Source of the DNA: a virus
Length of the DNA stretch: 64,000 bases
Reading direction: 5' to 3' (one strand)
Virus record (IMG/VR): IMGVR_UViG_3300027852_000038
Coordinates: 1 to 64,000 of that record
Below the pieces are notes generated by a model, which had not been told where the DNA came from, made no database searches, and was given only the letters and a program-made list of their open reading frames with translations. Numbering within the stretch: position 1 is the first letter of the stretch; every line of letters starts with the position of its first letter. This document shows positions 43,581 through 51,311 of this stretch, piece after piece. A program made the position numbers and the translations under genes.

Positions 43581-43778
43581 TTATTTATTTTTTGACATAA
43601 CCATGTCTTCCACTGCAAGATAATACAAACCCTCGGTCGGGATATCCGGATTTTCAGCCTTCAACCGGTCAATATTTGCAGCAAAATAAGGCCCAAAAGA
43701 TTTATGGAACCATTCTTTATGTGCCTGGTCCTCTTCTATTTCTTCATCTGTTATAGTCTCTCGATATACCGTTGGCAT
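43581..43778 (-). CDS. Small hypothetical protein
   Basis: 65 residues, acidic, helical. It lies between the portal fusion and the protease. No motif. Confidence 0.45.
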   Translation of the reverse strand: MPTVYRETITDEEIEEDQAHKEWFHKSFGPYFAANIDRLKAENPDIPTEGLYYLAVEDMVMSKNK

Positions 43779-43779
43779 T

Positions 43780-46700
43780 TTACATTCTCCCTTTTATTGG
43801 TTCAACAACTACCCACCTTATTGATGCCCTATCTACATGAGTGGAAATAATCTTGTAATAATTTTTTACAGCTATTTCTTGTTCATTCTCAAAAGGAAAC
43901 AAGTCAAAAGAAGTTATCTCCTTCTTGTTGTTTACAAGTTCATTTACATCTTGAACCGGATTAATTTTCTCAAAAGCCATATTATTATCTAAATACGTTT
44001 TCGCTTCCTTTTTTGGTATCTTGATCAAGACTTGATCTGTATCTTGAAAACGATAAGATGCAGGCCCAAAAGAACTATAACCCAAATCCATCTCTTTACC
44101 TACGATCCCCGCATCAAATTCTTTATTTGTTATATTATACTTACGTAAAGCCCCGCTTCTTCTCAAAACCAAATGATCTTTTATTTCACAAACCTCTGAT
44201 ACTGCCTTTGGAACCCTTTTTTTGAAAGTATCCCTTATATATTTATTGTCTAACTTCTTGTGTAATTCTGCCAATCTTTTTCCCTTGTGATAAAATTTTT
44301 TCATGGCTTGTGACTCAGTGTATAAATCCACCACATGCCTCAGATCAGGTGCCCCCCTCTCCATTGTAGGCATTAAACCCTGCCGAACTAAAAAAGGCGC
44401 ATCTTCCATCACCTCTTCTAAACATTTTAACTGACGGCCCGTTTTTACATTTCCAAAGTTTGAATCGCCTACCCAATTAAACACCTGTTTGACGTCCGTC
44501 CGTAATTTTTTCTTAACTTTCATTACCAATTCTTGATTATTTGCAGCAGACATCCCACCCGCTAGATTCTCTGTCATCTTTTCCCACGCAGCTAATTTTT
44601 TAGCAACGGCCTTTTTAACTTTTATTTCATCCAACCTTTTTGCCGGTATTTCATCCATTAAAAAGAAAACCTGTCTGCTTGGTCCGGCCTTTTTATTTAA
44701 TTCAATCATGCGTTTAATCAAGTCCGAAGCCTTCTTTATCTCAACAGCGGAACCCGTCTTGAGTAAATCGGCTTTTATTTTTGCCAAAACACTATCCTGA
44801 ATATGGGGTTGAAACTTTGTAAAATCCTCCACAAACTTACTTGACAAAGCTTCCATATCGCCTTTTACATCAACGTCTTTTGGTTTAATCGGTTCCATCT
44901 TACCAGGAACCTTTGACAAGGCTGTTGGAATTGTCGTGCATCTACAGTTAGCAGTTTGATCTACTGACCCGTATGGATCATGAGGATACCGACAACCCGT
45001 GTGCGGGAACTTTTCACCGATACGAACAGGATCAGCGGCGGCCTGTTTAACATGAGGTTCTCTAACTAAACCATCACCTGCCGAAACCCACTTATGTTCA
45101 ACCACGCCCTTTGCCTGGTGTCCCATAAACCTTCCAGAATTATACGCAGTTCCAGCAATATCACGAGCCCAAGACAAGGCTTTTTCTTGCGTCAATTGAG
45201 TAACCTTAGTAAACAAGTGTTTCCGTATTTGGTCCACTGGCATACCTACGTCAACCGCTGCCTTGCCCAACTTAGATATTCGATTTAAAGTTCTTAAGGG
45301 CAGGCTTTCTGCCTTTAATGCCAATGTGCTAATAGATCCACCAACAGTCTCGATCTGTTCCGGGGTCAAATATTGAGTCAAAACAGTTGACCCCTTGTAG
45401 TCAGCAAACAAATCCTTGGCAGTGAAAGCCCCCATCTTGTCAATCTTATCTAACTCAAGGAAAGCTTTACTGATTCCAAGATTGACTGTTTCCCTTAATT
45501 TTGGCAATGCTCCATCATTCCACACCCACATCCAAAAATCTAACTCAATGTTAAAAACACCCGTGGTTTTAAGATCACTTAAAAGTCTGTCAACAACCTG
45601 TCTACCCCAAGTCCTTAGAAACGTTCCCCACCTAATAGCCAATTTCTCAAGTATGACATTTTCATACAAAGTTGCATACTCTCTTCCAAACCTGGACTTA
45701 AAGTCTATCAATGAACCATTCTGAAACTTAGAAACGCAACCTTCTGAATTATTAACATCCTCTGAATTATTAACATCCTCTGGAGGATCTTCTGGAGGAT
45801 CTTCTGGTGGATCCTCTTGTGGTTTTTCGTCTCCGTCCCCCGCTAAAGCAGGATTGCCCAGAATAACGGCGATTTCTGATTTTTTATACCCGGCCGATTG
45901 ATAATTTTTAACAGCCGTTGACTCATTAACTGTATCAACGTATCGTCCTCTTACCTCTGAAATATTATAATCAATGGTATAGCCAGGAAAAAAAGTTTCA
46001 ACAAGCCTTGTCTGGAACAGATCAGAAATATTAGTTAACTTTGGGGTCATTGTGGATTCCCAAAAAATTTTCATCTGGGCATTCGTGTTGGCATAGTTTG
46101 CATAACGGAAGATGCCAACCATGGCCGGGGGAACCCCATAAGTGGCACAGATCTCTTCCCTTGTGTTCTGCTTACCTGTTGCAAAGTCGGCATCTTTAGC
46201 AGATGTATGATGTATTTCTGCATCTACATCTTTACCGCCCACAATAAGCAAATTGTCATTATTTCCCCACCCACCGAAACCAGAAATAAGCCTTTTCTTA
46301 AATTCCCTCATTTGAGCAGCGTCAAGTTGCGTTGGTAATTTGACAACGACTGTCGGCCTGACGCCCTGCTTAAAAAAGTTTATATTCCATTTAGAAATAT
46401 AAAAATCTTCTTCTATTGAAAAAGCCGCCCGGGTATATGGAGCTTCCCCGGTGAATGCGTTAAGGGAAAACCCGGTCCTTATGAATATAAACTGCTCCAA
46501 CGGATATTTCTTTGACCCGGCCGCCCAATATTTTAAATTCCCCTTGCTGTCTAATACAGGAGTGAGGGAATAACCATCAATCAGATGCAGTTCTGTAGGC
46601 ACCCCTTCCTTGAACTTGTCCAGGCCTAAACCACAACCCCCAAAGTAAGACAAGTTTAAGAGAATAAAATGTGTTAAATCTGACAGTGTCCTTTTATTCT

Positions 46701-46911
46701 TTAAACCTCCCCGCAACAACTCTAGTAATGGATCGCCAGCACTCACCTCTGTATCATTCTTTGTTATGATAAGAGGCACCCCCGCCCCTGCTTCCGATAT
46801 CCTGGTTGAACAAATATAAATCCAACAAACCTTGCGCCACGCTTCCGCAAGAACAAAGGATTTATTTGAATTTGAACCACCACCACCAAAAATATTGCTA
46901 AAAATACTCAT
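43780..46911 (-). CDS. Portal-MuF-ADP-ribosyltransferase fusion protein
   Basis: 1043 residues, more than twice a normal portal. Residues ~1-360 are an HK97-type portal (WRKVCWIYICSTRISEAGAG, then GVRPTVVVKLPTQLDAAQMR). A Pro/Glu repeat linker follows (~365-392: PPEDPPEDPPEDVNNSEDVN). Residues ~560-660 match the Mu gpF minor head domain (HKWVSAGDGLVREPHVKQAA ... NCRCTTIP). The C-terminus (907-1043) reads as an R-S-E ADP-ribosyltransferase: LVLRRSG, then GYSSFG (944-949), IKIPKKEAKTYLD and ENEQEIAV with E1010-Q-E1012. The enzyme part may be injected with the DNA. Confidence 0.8.
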   Translation of the reverse strand: MSIFSNIFGGGGSNSNKSFVLAEAWRKVCWIYICSTRISEAGAGVPLIITKNDTEVSAGDPLLELLRGGLKNKRTLSDLTHFILLNLSYFGGCGLGLDKFKEGVPTELHLIDGYSLTPVLDSKGNLKYWAAGSKKYPLEQFIFIRTGFSLNAFTGEAPYTRAAFSIEEDFYISKWNINFFKQGVRPTVVVKLPTQLDAAQMREFKKRLISGFGGWGNNDNLLIVGGKDVDAEIHHTSAKDADFATGKQNTREEICATYGVPPAMVGIFRYANYANTNAQMKIFWESTMTPKLTNISDLFQTRLVETFFPGYTIDYNISEVRGRYVDTVNESTAVKNYQSAGYKKSEIAVILGNPALAGDGDEKPQEDPPEDPPEDPPEDVNNSEDVNNSEGCVSKFQNGSLIDFKSRFGREYATLYENVILEKLAIRWGTFLRTWGRQVVDRLLSDLKTTGVFNIELDFWMWVWNDGALPKLRETVNLGISKAFLELDKIDKMGAFTAKDLFADYKGSTVLTQYLTPEQIETVGGSISTLALKAESLPLRTLNRISKLGKAAVDVGMPVDQIRKHLFTKVTQLTQEKALSWARDIAGTAYNSGRFMGHQAKGVVEHKWVSAGDGLVREPHVKQAAADPVRIGEKFPHTGCRYPHDPYGSVDQTANCRCTTIPTALSKVPGKMEPIKPKDVDVKGDMEALSSKFVEDFTKFQPHIQDSVLAKIKADLLKTGSAVEIKKASDLIKRMIELNKKAGPSRQVFFLMDEIPAKRLDEIKVKKAVAKKLAAWEKMTENLAGGMSAANNQELVMKVKKKLRTDVKQVFNWVGDSNFGNVKTGRQLKCLEEVMEDAPFLVRQGLMPTMERGAPDLRHVVDLYTESQAMKKFYHKGKRLAELHKKLDNKYIRDTFKKRVPKAVSEVCEIKDHLVLRRSGALRKYNITNKEFDAGIVGKEMDLGYSSFGPASYRFQDTDQVLIKIPKKEAKTYLDNNMAFEKINPVQDVNELVNNKKEITSFDLFPFENEQEIAVKNYYKIISTHVDRASIRWVVVEPIKGRM

Positions 46912-49509
46912 CTATTCCACCTCATCCCATAAACTTTCATTTAAGACTTGATCTGCAATAGTTTCATCCTCTCCACCAGTTGAGCCTATGAACATCGTGG
47001 GTAAATAATTTTGTCCATAATTGAAGACATTGATCACAGAACCAACTACCGCATCACTTAAATCTTTAGACTGTCCAGGCCTGTGGTCAATCTTCCTTTT
47101 CCGCTTGTCCCAAACTAAATTTAAAAGCTCTCTCTTAAATATAGAGTTAGCCGGACAAATATATTTATCTGCTATAATCAGTCCTTTTAAAAATAAATAT
47201 TCTTCGTCGGTCCTGTCAACAGAAACCAAACCACAGTTAATGCCCTCACTTTCTAGATATTGTAAGCTGCTTCTACTTTGAAAACTGTCTAAACTCACAA
47301 AGGCTATGTTATAACCTAAATCTCGCAAGTGAACAATAAACTCAGCCACCCTTAAAATGGGAATTTCACCCACCGAAGGGGGAGAAAGAGACAGCATCCA
47401 TTCTGTTGCCACATGAGGGTCTAAACCTCCCCGCATAGAGCAACCAATGTGAACAGAACAAGCTAAACCGGTTCGATCTGTTGTTATTGACTGATCTATA
47501 TGAATACATCTGGGAACTTCCCTGTCATAATTCGGCGTATCAATAAAAAAATCCTCAATTCTATCACTTCTTTTGGTGGATATTGAAATGATATCCTTGA
47601 CAAACATTCTTTTCAACATACTGGTGGTTGCTTTGTTTAAGGATCTCTCTGTTACAAACCCCACAGAACCCCTTAAACTTTTCCCAAGTATATCCTGAAT
47701 ACTGGCAACTATATCATCTAGAAAATCATCAAGAAAATCAACCGGGACCGCCTCCAATTCAAGCCTATCAGCAAACTGATCAAACAATTCAATTGACCCG
47801 GCCTTTTTATCATATTCAATTGACAGACCCTCCAACAACTCCACTAAGTCGTCCCGATTCTGAATAACTTTGGGGTCAAACATCTCTGAGCCCAAATACA
47901 CATGAAATTTGTCATCTGCTGAAAACTTAGCTGCGTTCACTTTCAGACCTTCAACAATGGTGACAAATCCCTTTCCACTACTATTCAATTTTTGAATTCG
48001 CTCTTCAACAAAAGGGGACTGATAGGAGGGGGAGGATATTAAAAGAGAAAGTCCGTTATCTTCTCCCTTAATATTAAAACGGGTTTTTCTCCTCCGCAGG
48101 GTAGCTTCATAAAGAATTTTTGATTTACTTAAAACCTCAACATCTTTAGGACTGACCACACTTTTATAGAAATCCCCTTCATCAAGGAAAGTTCCAAATA
48201 AATCCATACCAATTTGATGGCCTACATCAGAACCATAGGTGACAGTCATTGAAGGATAAACCAGGCTTGAAATTACATTTTTATCACGAATAAAATACTT
48301 ATTGAAATATGGTATTGTGTCAGCAATTGCCATTATCCTACCATACCCCGTCCTTTTCGCTTGGGTCAAAGAAACTGAAAAATATACAAACCAAAGTATA
48401 GTTGATCGCATAAGATTATAAATACCAGGAATAGGACTGAAACAAGACAGTTCATAAATTTTCCGGAACAGTGCAAACGCCGCCGCCGTTGTATTATGAT
48501 TAATGACTCCCCCGGCATAAAATTGGTGTGTAACAGGAACAGACAAATCATAAACATTTACAGATTTCTTGATGATCTCAACCTTACATTCAGTGAAAAC
48601 AAACCTTGTTTTGGGAGCCTGAGTTGGATTTGTGAGCCGGTTAAATTCAACCTCTGTAAACTCAAGACCAAAATAATTTATATAACCCTTCATTGATTTA
48701 ACTTTAAACCGGGGGTAAATAGACAAAATATTTGACAACTCCTGAATAGATTTAATCAATCCTTTTGATTGGGAAGCAATCTCATAATGACGCTGACCCG
48801 GTCTAAGAAGCCCAAGTAAAAATCCTCTAATAAAATCTTTATTGCTTTTAAAAAACCACTCAGATAGTTTTTCCATCTCCAGACTTTCACCAAGTGACAA
48901 AGTCCCTGTGGCATGACCAAACTCTCCCTCTGTTAAATCTTTAAACTCCTCTGGCCGAGTGGTCCTGTTGTTAAATAAAACAGGAACCTGCGTATCCAGG
49001 GCCACTCTTACACCGTTTTTTAGTTCTCCTAGTTTCTTAAGCTGAACCCCGTCAGGAGTAAGGACTTTAATTGGATGATCTTTTGTTCCCGATAAATCTA
49101 TCCTATCACTGTAAACCCTTACAACTTCCTGTTGGGTAGAATCTTTATAAAAGTAATCTGAACTGTGTGTGTCATCAACTTTGACCTCTAATGGAGTAAA
49201 CCCATCAACTTCAGAAGGGGCAAGATCTTCTATTTTGATATACCCCTCCGAGGTCATAACACGGTTATTTCCAGTAATACACTTGCCAGAACCCAGACTT
49301 CCAAACAATACCCACTCTGGTTGACCTGAATGTATAAATTCGGTTATTTCTTGCTTCCAAAAATCATAAAGCAACAAGCCATCAGGTCCACAATAAAAGC
49401 CGTTTTCCAGCCACTTTTCTATCGGGACAATCTCTCTTATTTGTTCAGTTTTAGTAGTGGCATGTATATCTGCAATACTCTGAAATATTTCAATTAATTT
49501 TGGTTGCAT
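46912..49509 (-). CDS. Terminase large subunit with an in-frame intein
   Basis: 865 residues from the ATG at 49509; the TTG to 49527 is less likely. The ATPase part has Walker A GSLGSGK (70-76), split by an intein from TTAA, and Walker B GTFLDEGDF. The nuclease is RNase H-like: HIDQSITTDRTG (first Asp), AFVSLDSFQSR and a late KDLSDAVVGS. It packages DNA into the prohead. Start overlaps the small gene by 20 bp. Confidence 0.93.
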   Translation of the reverse strand: MQPKLIEIFQSIADIHATTKTEQIREIVPIEKWLENGFYCGPDGLLLYDFWKQEITEFIHSGQPEWVLFGSLGSGKCITGNNRVMTSEGYIKIEDLAPSEVDGFTPLEVKVDDTHSSDYFYKDSTQQEVVRVYSDRIDLSGTKDHPIKVLTPDGVQLKKLGELKNGVRVALDTQVPVLFNNRTTRPEEFKDLTEGEFGHATGTLSLGESLEMEKLSEWFFKSNKDFIRGFLLGLLRPGQRHYEIASQSKGLIKSIQELSNILSIYPRFKVKSMKGYINYFGLEFTEVEFNRLTNPTQAPKTRFVFTECKVEIIKKSVNVYDLSVPVTHQFYAGGVINHNTTAAAFALFRKIYELSCFSPIPGIYNLMRSTILWFVYFSVSLTQAKRTGYGRIMAIADTIPYFNKYFIRDKNVISSLVYPSMTVTYGSDVGHQIGMDLFGTFLDEGDFYKSVVSPKDVEVLSKSKILYEATLRRRKTRFNIKGEDNGLSLLISSPSYQSPFVEERIQKLNSSGKGFVTIVEGLKVNAAKFSADDKFHVYLGSEMFDPKVIQNRDDLVELLEGLSIEYDKKAGSIELFDQFADRLELEAVPVDFLDDFLDDIVASIQDILGKSLRGSVGFVTERSLNKATTSMLKRMFVKDIISISTKRSDRIEDFFIDTPNYDREVPRCIHIDQSITTDRTGLACSVHIGCSMRGGLDPHVATEWMLSLSPPSVGEIPILRVAEFIVHLRDLGYNIAFVSLDSFQSRSSLQYLESEGINCGLVSVDRTDEEYLFLKGLIIADKYICPANSIFKRELLNLVWDKRKRKIDHRPGQSKDLSDAVVGSVINVFNYGQNYLPTMFIGSTGGEDETIADQVLNESLWDEVE
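48493..49281 (-). other. Intein in the terminase (263 aa), Walker A insertion
   Basis: Starts CITGNNRV, ends NHN before Thr; block F is VNVYDLSVPV. It reads along the helicase intein: VKV, SS, GT..HP, VALD, FNN.T.R, EGEFGH. The endonuclease part is reduced to FLLGLLRPGQ with no catalytic Asp. Confidence 0.9.
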
Positions 49510-49882
49510 TTCCTGCCTTCTTTTCAACTTTAGAAATCTCTTTAGAGAGTAGAGTGAAATCTTCCGGGGACATATTTGTCATTTTATAAACCATGGCATC
49601 GATTTCTTCTGAACCCTCTAAACCCGAAGGCTCCATTTGAATGGCCACCTTACGGACAAACTCAATCAAGTTGACCACTGCCTTGGATATAACTTGAACA
49701 TCTTCTCTCAACTCATTCAACTGTATATCTGAAAATTGAACACCCGAGCTAAAATCCCATTGACCTAAAATAGTAGCTTCAGCATCCTCTAAAAATTTTA
49801 AATGGCACTCAATCCTTGCCTTACTCTTCTCAACAATGTTAAAAAGAAATTCTTCTACAGTCCGTCTATTTAATTTTGCCAT
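49490..49882 (-). CDS. Probable terminase small subunit
   Basis: 130 residues, mostly helical, directly upstream of the large terminase and overlapping it by 20 bp. The role is inferred from this place only. The first 15 residues (MAKLNRRTVEEFLFN) are shared with the decayed nuclease copy. An obvious helix-turn-helix is not seen. Confidence 0.4.
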   Translation of the reverse strand: MAKLNRRTVEEFLFNIVEKSKARIECHLKFLEDAEATILGQWDFSSGVQFSDIQLNELREDVQVISKAVVNLIEFVRKVAIQMEPSGLEGSEEIDAMVYKMTNMSPEDFTLLSKEISKVEKKAGNATKIN

Positions 49883-49908
49883 TTCTTTACTCCCCTTAAC
49901 AAATCATA
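49837..49908. repeat. 72-bp perfect direct repeat, copy 1
   Basis: Identical to 50541-50612, 704 bp away. It carries the ribosome site, the start and the first 15 codons of the small terminase gene. Confidence 0.95.
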
Positions 49909-49947
49909 CACCCACCCTACTTATTATGCCATCATGGGTAAATAATT

Positions 49948-50586
49948 TTATCCATAATTGAAAACACCTATAACCGAACCAACAACAGCATCGGTTAGAT
50001 CTTTAGACTGTCCAGGTCTGTGGTCAATTTTCTTTTTTTGCTTGTCCCAAACTAAATTTAACAGCTCTCTCTTAAATATAGAGTTAGCCGGACAAATATA
50101 TTTACCTGCAAGAACCAATCCCTTTAAAAATAAGTATTCTTCATCAGTTCTATCGACAGAAACCAAACCACAGTTAATGCCCTCGCTTTCTAAATATTGT
50201 AAGCTTGCCCTCGACTGATATGAATCTAGACTAACAAAGGCTATATTATACCCTAAATCTCGCAAGTGAACAATAAACTCAGCCACCCTTAAAATAGGAA
50301 TTTCCCCCACCGAAGGAGGAGCGAGAGACAACATCCATTCAGTTGCCACATATGAGTTTGATCCTCCCATCAATGAACAAGCTAATCCAGTTCGGCTGAT
50401 ATGAATACACCTGGGAGCTTTCCTGTCATAATTCGGAGCATCAATGAAAAAATCCTCAATTCCATCATTTCTTTTGGTAGAAATTGAAATGATATCCCCG
50501 ACAAACATTCTTTTCAACATACTGGTTGGCGGTTTAGCCTTGTTAAAAAGAAATTCTTCTACAGTCCGTCTATTTAATTTTGCCAT
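49948..50586 (-). pseudogene. Decayed duplicate of the terminase nuclease domain
   Basis: 212 residues. The first 15 residues copy the small terminase start; the rest is the terminase C-terminal region from TSMLKRMF to FNYG at high identity. Two in-frame 18-bp losses remove the first catalytic Asp (HIDQSITTDRTG became HISRTG) and six residues after ACS. The stop TAA corresponds to CAA (Gln) in the parent gene, and homology goes on for ~20 bp after it. It looks like a dead copy, although frames have been kept. Confidence 0.85.
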
Positions 50587-50612
50587 TTCTTTACTCCCCT
50601 TAACAAATCATA
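50541..50612. repeat. 72-bp perfect direct repeat, copy 2
   Basis: Identical to 49837-49908. It provides the start region of the decayed nuclease copy and marks the duplication edge. Confidence 0.95.
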
Positions 50613-51311
50613 TGTTTGCTGTTGACTTTTTGTCTTTAACTCGACTTCCTCCCCCTCTAACTTCTTTCTTATATCACTAATAGACTCCATTACATTAGCC
50701 AAGGTTATATCCTTCACAAACCGTATGTTCTTCCCGCTGAATAAATAAAACACATAAACTAGATCAGCTCCCAAGCGATCAAAAAGAAGCAACAAAGTGA
50801 AATAATCTAGCTTATAGACCCGGCTTAAATAAGCCGCTAGAATTTCAAAGTCTAAACTGTCTCCCTTACTATGGGAATTTTTCTCTTCAAAATCATACTT
50901 CTTGGCCCTTTGCACGGCCTCTCCTGAAGGTGGGTCAATGACATCACTTGCTTTTACCAAGGAATCGACAGAATTGACTGTATTATTAATCAAATCAGCC
51001 TTTAGAACCTCCCCTTCAGGAGTAGACAATAATGCAGCATCAAGGTGATAAGAGTCATCAAGTTTCCTGCCTGCTCTATAAATATCGGTTGATATAGAAT
51101 TTCTAACAACAGTGAAAATGAAAGTCAAAAAATTTTGAGATTCATCATAATAATCAAGAGCTTCATACACCCGGACAACCGCCCTGCTTCTTACGTCGTC
51201 ATCGTGGCGAAAAAGATACCGAACAACCAGATAATCCACAAATTTCAACAACTCGGTTCCAAACTCTTCTGTTTCAGACCCGCCATTAAAATACAATTCG
51301 TTTAATTTCAT
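50574..51311 (-). CDS. Sigma factor-like protein
   Basis: 245 residues. The segment ~38-85 (VRSRAVVRVYEALDYYDESQ, NFLTFIFTVVRNSISTDIYR) follows sigma70 region 2, with the usual F-x-T-x-I-x-x-x-V-R-N. A second helical part near 150-230 may be region 4-like. It overlaps the clamp loader stop (ATGA). It could direct late transcription in the manner of T4 gp55, which depends on the clamp. Inference. Confidence 0.55.
   Translation of the reverse strand: MKLNELYFNGGSETEEFGTELLKFVDYLVVRYLFRHDDDVRSRAVVRVYEALDYYDESQNFLTFIFTVVRNSISTDIYRAGRKLDDSYHLDAALLSTPEGEVLKADLINNTVNSVDSLVKASDVIDPPSGEAVQRAKKYDFEEKNSHSKGDSLDFEILAAYLSRVYKLDYFTLLLLFDRLGADLVYVFYLFSGKNIRFVKDITLANVMESISDIRKKLEGEEVELKTKSQQQTYDLLRGVKKWQN

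Noticed and set aside
49948-50586. Copy is an assembly duplicate of the terminase
   Set aside because: It has its own in-frame deletions, many substitutions and another start, so it is a true diverged copy.
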